Below, one piece after another: positions 56,620-64,000 of a stretch of 64,000 nt of DNA. The translations under genes were made by a program, and so were the position numbers. Below the pieces are notes generated by a model. It saw only the letters and a list, made by a program, of their open reading frames with translations, was not told the DNA's origin and ran no database searches. Within the stretch, counting starts at the first letter, position 1; every line of letters begins with the position of its first letter. The DNA comes from Amblyomma americanum (lineage: Eukaryota; Arthropoda; Arachnida; Ixodida; Ixodidae): positions 157,775,124-157,839,123 of the forward strand of contig NC_135498.1 of NCBI RefSeq assembly GCF_052857255.1, given 5' to 3'.

Positions 56620-56830
56620 CTATGAAAATGAAAATTGGTTTTTGGGTAAAGGAAATAGCGCAGTATCTGTCACATATCAGCGGACACCTGAACCGCGATG
56701 TAATTTAAGGGATAAAGCAGGGAGTGAAAGAAAAAAGAGGTGCCGTAGTGGAGTGCTCCGGAATAATTTCGATCACCTTGGAATCTTTAAGGTGCACTGA
56801 CATCGCACAGCACAGCACAGGGAGACGTCA
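56620..56830 (-). repeat. tick short repeat, minus orientation
   Basis: Reverse complement of the 51560-52460 units: 'aattggtttttgggtaaagg', 'gcgcagtatctgt', 'ggagtgctccggaataattt' and 'gtgcactgacatcgcac'. It abuts the terminal-inverted-repeat element at 56841. Confidence 0.85.
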
Positions 56831-56840
56831 GGTATATAAT

Positions 56841-57776
56841 ACCCCTGTCACATGGCCAGTTTCAATAGCCAACGAGTCGAGGACCTTCGAAATTCTCAAT
56901 CTCCATCGAACTCGAAGGAGTTGTGTCGCTGCTACACGGCAAATCCCAATGGCCACTAAGATGGTTCTCGTGTCTTACGCCACGCTTGTGTGGTGCCCCA
57001 ATCGCTACTTTGGATTTTGCAAAAATAACAAAAATATTTGATAAATGTATATTAAATGCTGAAATATACGCATATGCGCACGTCGTATAAAATCCTTTTA
57101 ACTGCACGTACGCGACGGACAGATGCAGACAGATGCAGACACTGCTGTAGCCACTCTAAAACAAGACGAGCCAAAGCCAAGCCAGTCCATCTGCGTCGGA
57201 GTGCTGCTTCGTCAGGCTTAACACCTGGGAAAGATCCTTGATATCTGAAAAACAAAAGCTATTTGTCTTTTGAACCTTTATGCCAGGGTGAGAATGCACA
57301 AGTCGAAGGCGAATACAACAGTTCAGAACACGATATTGCTTCCAGGGATTAGCGACGAAGGTGTTATCGCCGTGAAGCGGGCGGGCAGGGCGCCGCCTTG
57401 TTGTCAACGCCAAGTACGCAGGCAACGCAAAGACCACTAAGCAAAATTAATGCGCTTAAGATCAGTCTGTTACAATTTTAAAAGTATTGATCAGTGCGCA
57501 TGCATTAATGTTTAGGCCAATAATGTTTGTTCATGCTTTTGTACTGCGAACGTATCGTGCACGAAATTGCGCTTGGCGCCGCTCGAAGCAACGCTAGCAA
57601 CCTTGGGCAGCGTTCGAAGGCCCTCGAAATATCGATTGAGTTCCGCGCTGCTCCGTTGACACGATAGACTAGTGTCTCGATGGCCATTGAAACTGCCCGT
57701 GTAGCAGCGCTCGATCGCCTTTTAATCGATCGACTATCGGTTCGAGGACCTTTGAAATGCCCGTGTAACAGGGGAA
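56841..57776. mobile_element. non-autonomous terminal-inverted-repeat element, copy 2
   Basis: The ends are 'ACCCCTGTCACATGGC' (left) and 'GCCCGTGTAACAGGGG' (right), the same family as 31241-31897. Flanks 'AATA' on both sides suit a 4-bp target duplication. Sub-terminal 'gaggaccttcgaaattc' and 'ggttcgaggacctttgaaat' face each other. About 936 bp, no transposase motif. Confidence 0.75.
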
Positions 57777-57879
57777 TAAGACAAAGGCTGTCTGCATTGC
57801 CGAATGGGCCAGGAAAAACTTGCAGAAGAGATGGTCACAACTTGTGCAATTATCTTGTTTTATTCATCCAACGGTCCTT

Positions 57880-60720
57880 GACAGTAGACCGTCCTTCATC
57901 AAAGCAAGCAATGACTTTCTCACCCTGATTAGGGACGGTGCACCGTTCGTCCTCGCCTCAGAATCTTCAGGTAACCACCCAGCGTCCGCATGCGACTTGT
58001 CGCCCCTGTCCCTCGTCGCTGTTCGCTCTCACCTATGCACCGTTTCCTTGCTTTCGTTGACGAGGAAAACTAAGTTCTACAATTTCGTAGGCACCAATTG
58101 CCTAGCCTTCAATGAGCTCAAGGCGTCACCTTTCCCCCCACAACGTCGTACAAGTCACTGTCGAGGGATCGCCGATATATGCGCTTGTCGACGCGGCTTC
58201 CGTGGTTACCGTGACTCATGAAAAGCTATGCCGCTCACTGCGCGCAGTAAGAGCGTCATTTCGCAGTCTCTCGCACCGCACTGCCACAGTCAAGAGCGAA
58301 CTGCACCTCTGACTGAAGGCGCACCGCGGGCCGTCATTTCACGATATTTTATACACAGTTCAGTTCTCGGTCCTGTCGTGGTGTCCCTATGACGTGCTTC
58401 TGCGGTGAAAATTGCCGTCGCAACGTAATCCGTGATTGATTGCGCGTGTGCTGAGGTGAAATATTCTTTCCTGTGCGACGAACTTAAAGCTGAAACCCAA
58501 TCCACCTCAATGCAGAAGCTCACCGTCGTTGAGGAAGCCGAAGTTCCACCGGCGTCTTGAACGCATGTTATTCCCTCGTATCGTGCCACGTCGGCAGTCA
58601 CCGTTTTATTTACGTCAGCTGCTTCCTTTGCGCGCCGCAAGAACCTGCCGCTGTTGTATGCTGTCCTTCATGTCCACAAGAAGTCTTACGAAGATGGTGA
58701 TTTACAATCCGTTCCCGTGTCCATTTACTCTTATGCGTGGTGGGACGCTTGACTTCATTCAACCTCCATCCTCGATGCTCGCTTGACTGCCTACAGTCCC
58801 ACAGTGAAACCGCTCCGTTCAGGTTCCATGTCTGACATGTTGCCTGACGACAAGCTTCCATCGACTCACCTTGAGCAGCTGGCCAGATGCCTTTAGGCGT
58901 AACACCAGCTGCCCCTCCTCGCACCGAGACCGGTTCTCACACGCCTTGTCACTGAGGCCGAGCGTCACGTGATTAGTGAGCATGTTGAGAACGCTCTGAA
59001 CCGTGGCGTCACAACCCCCGCAGAGCCCTTCGTATTCTCCCCTGGCACCAGTAAGAAGAAAAACCGTTTTATCAGATTATGTATTCATTAGCGGCACCTC
59101 AACAATGTTAGGCACTTTCCAAGCGTTAAGCACTTTCCAATGGATGATGGAAATCATCTTACGGCAAGCTCAAGTGGCCCGCGTTTCACTGCTACCTAGA
59201 CAGCATCCTTGTCTTTTCCAACGATTTCCGCTTCCAAGTCGCGCGCCTACAGCAATATTCGTGGTGCCTAACCGACGTTGACCTGCAGCAAAATCTCAGA
59301 AGTGCCACTGCGGAGCCAGGAAGTTTTTAATCTTGGGCCACATCATCTCTAAGCAAGACCATTTCCATGGCCCGGCCAAGCTTCCTGCTGTTGCGTAGTT
59401 TCCAGACCGACTTCGATCAAGCAACTTCGAAAATGATCAGCTCCGTGTTCCTGTTTTCAGCGCTTCAACCGCAATTCTGCGTGTATCACTGCGCCCGTGA
59501 TAAGCTGCTTGTCCGCACCACGTGACCTTCCCGCCGAACGCGACGAAGCGTTGCCTGACTTCACCGTCAGCACTCCGGCACTACGACCTAGCAAACCTTA
59601 GCGAGATGAAAATAGACGTGAATGGCTTCGGCCTCTGGAGTTGCCATGGATCAGCTTAAACGTGGATCTCAAGAATACGTCATTTCGTACGCCAGTCGGG
59701 CGCTAACCAAAGTGAATGTAACTACTCCGTTACGGAGGAGTGTTTAGCTGTTGTTTGGACACTAATGATAGTTCGGCTAGGTATCTATACGGCCGCCGGT
59801 TTGATGTCGACATGAGACATGTCGCGCTTTCCTGGCTCTTTTAAAGACCCGTCCGGTCGCCTCGCCCGCCGGGCTCTCTGCATTCAAGAGATTGACATCC
59901 GCAATCTACGAATCTGGTCGCAAGCACAGGAGCGCCGGTGCTCTGTCTTGCACTCCACTTCCCAGCGATGCTGCAAGCTCCTGGGCCGCAAATCTCGTAC
60001 TATAACCCCGTGCCTTTACTGGTACGCCTAAGGTTCAGCGGAAACACCTATGACATGCGTCCGTCATCCGGGCTGTGTCCACATCACCAGCGGTTGAACA
60101 TTCTCGAGCACTGCGCCGCAAAGTTCCAATTTCGCACTCCAGGAGGGCCATCTCCAAGGTTCGCCTATATGCCTAATGTTTTTCGGCGGCTCCTAGGCAT
60201 TCCTCGCTATTTGCAGTTTGACATTCGTGCTGCATTTCATGCCGATCCTCAGTTTGCACATGCTAGAGTTCTGAAAACATACAAAAGGATTTCTCGGCGT
60301 TACTACTGGTGCGGAATGTACGGGTATATTGGCCAGTACGTCCCATCCTTCCTCGCCTGTCAACTCCGTAAGTCTCCCGCTGCGCTACGTCTGACCAACC
60401 CCTTACAGCAACTTCCACATCCTGCACGATCATTCGGTCTCTATGGCGTTCACCTCTACAGACCACTGACCTGCGCGGTCTCTAGAAGCGCTTCATGATC
60501 GTCGGCCATCTCATCTGGTATGCCGAAACCTCTGCTCTTTCCCGTTAGTACTGCACGCGAAGTTGCTATCTTCTCGCTGCATCGTTTTGTGCATGGACAC
60601 GGCGCGCACAGCGAGTCGCTTAGTGGCAGTGGACGTGTATTTCTTTCCACGTTGTTGAAGCACTCCTTGTCGAATGTCGCATCGTTCATCGTACCAAGGT
60701 AAGGTGCAGTCCTACGTTAC
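57880..60720 (+). pseudogene. Gypsy E, heavily decayed pol (protease, RT, RNase H, integrase)
   Basis: Protease-like 'VTVEGSPIYALVDAASVVTV' (about 58150-58210) has D-A-A where D-[ST]-G is expected. Weak RT-like phrases lie at 58900-59100. RNase H-like 'YVISYASRALTKVNVT' is at about 59670, followed by 'LKDPSGRLARRALCIQEIDIR' (59840-59910). Integrase finger 'FAHARVLKTYKRISRRYYW', 'GMYGYIGQYVPSFLACQLRK' lies at about 60250-60370, where the second His is degraded. 'STAREVAIFSLHRFVHGHGA' and 'SGRVFLSTLLKHSL' follow at 60550-60680. The RH-before-INT order is standard. No LTR was identified. Confidence 0.75.
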
Positions 60721-61879
60721 CTTTCGTGACGTACGCATACGGCACCGCCACAATGTAAAACAATATATTTTCGTCTTTCTTCGTAGTGTACAGGAGTGAG
60801 CCACCTTGAAATACGGACACCATCCAACCAGAAGTTGCAAAGCATGCTAAAAAATGTCTTCAGCTGTCCTGTTCTTTAAGCTAAGAATCCCGATTCTGCC
60901 AAAAGCATGGACAAGACAAACCTGACGCTAAACTTTTCCTGTACAGAATCACTAGTCTGGCTCTGAATCTCATCCTAAACAGCGGGATTGCCGTAGAAAT
61001 TCCGTACAGAATTATCGCATCATCCAGAAGCGTCCCTTCATGGTTTACTATGACCCGCTCCTTTTGCCATCGCTATAGGTCGCCGGGGTGCCTGCTCTTC
61101 ATTACCAAGCCATTGTAGAAAACCATGACTGATGCAGCTAATATTGTTGTTGTTGCTGTTGTCCTCAAGTATAGCTAAAGACGCGCACCGACTGCGGAGG
61201 ATTGGCTACGGCACACGCAGCGACGGACAAATGGTCTAAGACATTTATTAGATAAAAAAGCAATGCTGATTCGGTTATTTAAATTAAGAACCGAAAGTAA
61301 GCAGGGATAGAGGGAGAGGTGACAACGACACTATTTACATAATAGTGTTGTGCGTGCGTGCAGAATCAATAAATAAAAGAAAAACACACGCGCACAACAC
61401 TGTACACAACAGCTGGGGCGGGGCGACCAGCTGTTAATCGTCCTAGGTAGCGCAAGAGGAGCGTTCGGTCGCTGCGCGGCACTAACTGGTTAAAAAAAAT
61501 AGAACTCAAAACTACTTCTGGGGACGAACCCGCAGAATCGTGCACTCGCACTTGTCTTCTAATAATGTAGCGTGAGCAACCCGTAAGATTTACGTATTCG
61601 CGAATTTCTGTAGGTGCGGCTGCAGCCCGCAATAGAGCAATAGGTCTGTTTAGTTTCGCGCGGGAAGGTGGCGAAGATGACGGCGTACAGCCGCTCCGTG
61701 ACGACGCGCACAACGGTGCTGCAGATGAGGAAGTGCCCGCACGTTCCTGACGGGGAAGCCAGCGTGCGCAAAATTCTCGTCCAATGTGGGCAACAAACGA
61801 CTATAAATCTGTGGAATTTTCACTCAGACAAAAACACTGAACGCATTGTTGAACATTCACTTCCGTGCGGATTCAAAAG
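60721..61879. other. unassigned sequence with one hydrophobic open stretch
   Basis: A minus frame at 61771-61559 has 'CGHFLICSTVVRVVTERLYA' then 'VIFATFPRETK', GC-rich with coding-like composition, possibly an exon or TE piece. No family is recognised. The rest shows no motif. Confidence 0.3.
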
Positions 61880-61889
61880 CTCACCGAAG

Positions 61890-61955
61890 CGACGCCCATG
61901 TAGCAGAGGATCCGCCTCGTATTCGGGAGGTGCTGGGTTCGATCCGCAGTGCCGC
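61890..61955 (+). ncRNA. tRNA-like SINE head
   Basis: 'gtagcagaggatccgcct' (A-box region) and 'gtgctgggttcgatccgcag' (B box with one change). It precedes a SINE body with 'gaaatgcttgagaaaagggt'. Confidence 0.65.
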
Positions 61956-62309
61956 TCGGTATACACTGGTTTTCTAATGGGTACAACATTTCTCCTAGCC
62001 TGGTGCTCTGCCCGAACATCTGGGGCGAAATGCTTGAGAAAAGGGTCCTGGATCAAAGAGTTGGGATGGCAGGCCAGTAATTCGTTCCGCCGTCTAACAA
62101 ACCTAAATGCGCGTTCAAACTGGGGGGATTCAGCGGCGAGAGCGAGCGAAATTTGCGGCCGCATAAATGTTGTCTCGTCCACACGTGACGGCCGCCACGT
62201 CGCCGCTCGTCGTCTGCTTATGATGCACAAGGATATGGCAAGAAAAAAGTTGTCTGTGCACGCTATATAATCTCTTTTGGCAAGATATTGCAAGGAAAAG
62301 GTTAAACCG

Positions 62310-62590
62310 CAGAGCTGGCTTAGTCTATTGAGGATTCGCTTCACATGCGGGATTTGCCGGGTTCGAACCCCAGTGCCGCCGGGTACCCACCAGTGACACA
62401 ATTGGTACAAGCTTCCCGTGCCTGGTGTTTGACATACTGGCGACGAAATGCTTGTAAAAAGGGTCGTTGGCCCCACCTTCAGTACAACAAAAAACCTTGT
62501 GCAGGACAAAAAAAAATCCTTGTGCCATGGCGCTCTTTGGCCACAGATGCTCTTGCGCAATAAAAATTCATTGTCATCAAGAAAAGGGGT
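62310..62590 (+). mobile_element. tRNA-derived SINE, full with tail
   Basis: The head 'gagctggcttagtctattga' and B box 'ccgggttcgaaccccag' are followed by the body 'gcgacgaaatgcttgtaaaa' and the tail 'ctctttggccacagatgctc', 'ttgcgcaataaaaattcatt'. It separates modules C and D of the composite repeat, so it inserted later. Confidence 0.8.
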
Positions 62591-63269
62591 TAATGAACGC
62601 AGTCTACCGTTGCCCGGTTACGCTAAAGGCAGCAATTTCGCCGGACGTTACGCCATTTCTAGAAATTTGGCATACTGAAGACGTACTAGCGGAGATGTAC
62701 TCCGGTTTTACGTAGGGAAGCTGCGCATGCGCAGTGGCAAATGCGTGGCCGGGAAGGATTACTGCGCCTGCTCATCAAGCAAGCTTTTCCGGAAGTACGC
62801 CGATAAGTTCAGCCTACTGGCGCCATCTTTTTGTTAGGAGGTGAATCACTGTTGTCAACAAAAACGACGCTCCTCCAGAGCCGAATTGTGGCAGAATCGT
62901 CACTCTGAACAAAAAAGATAAAGCAAACTTATCACTCATAAGTTTTCTAACAGGTGAGACGAGACGAAGGGAAAGACTGGTGCCCCATTTGTCATCAATT
63001 AAGGCTCTGCAATGGGCAGTAACAACGACGAATCCTGTCCGAAGAGATACGTCCTGCATCGAAAGGTGACGCCATGTTTGTCGTCGAGGGATTGCAACTT
63101 CCTAGAATCGGCATCAAAAGTTCGTCCAGAATCGATCGCGCTTCCGTGTGGGGTTTTCGGAGGAATCTCTGCAGCAACGGGGGATTATGCTCACTCTCAC
63201 CAGAGATTTTAAATTTTTTATTTTATGACGACTATGTGGACACTCTTTATGAGTGTTCCTCACCGAAGC

Positions 63270-63335
63270 GGTGGCCTTGTGGAAGAGCACCCTCCTCACT
63301 TTCAGGTGGTGCTGGGCTCGATCCCCAGTGCCGCC
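63270..63335 (+). ncRNA. tRNA-like SINE head
   Basis: 'GGTGGCCTTGTGGAAGAGCA' (A box) and 'GCTGGGCTCGATCCCCAG' (B box and T arm), ending 'TGCCGCC', which pairs with the 5' GGTGGC using one wobble. Same position in the composite repeat as 44729-44794. Confidence 0.7.
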
Positions 63336-64000
63336 GGGTACCCACCAGTTTTCTTATGGGCACAAGGTTTCTGCTGTGCTCGGATTGCTGAATTTGTCGA
63401 AATGCTTAGGAAAAGGGCCGTGGGCCAAACCAGTTTGTTGACGGGCCAGCGATACGTTCCGACGTCTAACAACCGCAAATCCACGTTGTGCGGCTTCAAA
63501 ACCCGCTTGGGGCCCTTTTTTATGGTAAGTCTTGATAACTGTTTTTAATGATGTAGCCCACCGAAATGATTGCATTGTGTTCGAGCATATCGACTTCATT
63601 TTCGGGAAATTCGTTCCCGCATCACCCGCCCTGCGTTATTGCTGGGCGATGTGTGATGCTATTTTCTTCGTTTCATCTTCGATGGTGATCGTTTCTAGGT
63701 TGCGAAGAGCTGCAGCTTATATATATGTTTAGCCCGTATTGCTGATAACTGCTATATTTTCTGCTCATTCGCTCGATGTAGGCAGCGCGCGATTGAGGGC
63801 AGTCTAGTCTGGATGGCTGTTTGGAGGCCGATAGCGCAATGTTCGTCTACGACCAGGCTCCCTCTCGTTCTAATGACGATGTTGTAATCGCACCGAGGGA
63901 TCGGCGAACGGTGCCGTGGCGGTGCATTTCTGCGGTAGGTGTGATCCATTTCTTCTTTCCGGACGGCAGTCTGTCGTCGATAACCATGTACCAGGGTCGT

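Larger units (their letters stand above)
61880..63960. repeat. composite dispersed repeat, most complete copy (SINE-C-[SINE]-D-A-B-E-SINE-F)
   Basis: The modules in order are: SINE (61890-62105), C (62106-62260), an inserted SINE (62310-62590), D (62604-62815, 'ggttacgctaaaggc...gagatgtactccggttttac'), A (62815-62995, ending 'ggtgccccatttgtc'), B (62996-63195), E (63195-63260), SINE (63270-63480) and F (63480-63950). Parts recur at 19890-20870, 44460-45410 and 47861-48400 in compatible order, which defines the family. No protein-coding capacity. Internal pol III-type boxes lie in each SINE. Confidence 0.8.

Overview
The window is eukaryotic nuclear DNA, almost certainly from a tick (Ixodida, probably a metastriate hard tick). 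The evidence is a dense mosaic of decayed retroelements, tRNA-derived SINEs ending in a 'cacagatgccctt...cattaaaa'-type tail, Penelope-like elements, a giant GATA microsatellite, and many copies of a repeat carrying 'gtcagtgcacgttaaag' and 'ccaggtggtcgaaatta', which I recognise from tick genomic sequence. I find no confident host protein-coding gene, no rRNA, no CRISPR and nothing bacterial. Almost every meaningful reading frame belongs to a transposable element and most are broken.

Layout. 1-6012: minus-strand non-LTR retrotransposon (LINE A) with about eight 50-bp monomers upstream of ORF1, a PHD-like/SGNH-like ORF1, and an endonuclease/RT ORF2. It is interrupted by a second LINE (811-1602) and by an unassigned insertion (2367-3300). 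6037-11654: plus-strand Ty3/Gypsy element A with a copia-like pol order (integrase before reverse transcriptase) and a SCAN-like capsid. These two traits define Gmr1-like elements. 11793-13334: minus-strand Gypsy C reduced to an integrase between direct repeats. 13673-14126: large foldback. 14448-19775: a second copy of the element-A LTR, split by Gypsy B (14633-18967, minus), which has 375-bp LTRs that are 97.6 percent identical and a large internal deletion in pol. 19890-20870: a permuted dispersed repeat.

23700-26150: Gypsy D, ending in an LTR that has a polypurine tract on one side and a PBS-like site on the other. 26230-37130: AT-rich sequence without recognisable genes, holding a terminal-inverted-repeat element (31241-31897), a foldback (about 31975-32965) and a minus-strand SINE. 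37136-40412: two Penelope-like elements head to head, one with another foldback inside. 43372-48620: a solo LTR, a composite SINE-bearing repeat, a LINE tail and more SINE modules. 48711-50155: (GATA)n, then (GGTA)n and (GGTC)n. 50320-51365: LINE C, same family as LINE A. 51400-56830: clustered copies of the tick repeat, many headed by palindromes. 56841-57776: a second terminal-inverted-repeat element. 57880-60720: Gypsy E remnant. 61880-63960: the most complete copy of a roughly 2-kb composite repeat with embedded tRNA-like modules.

The parts do not form a pathway. They record repeated nested insertion. The most notable item is element A, followed by the LINE A monomer array, the deletion-derivative Gypsy B, the recurring foldbacks tied to Penelope-type ends, and the composite tRNA-like repeat.
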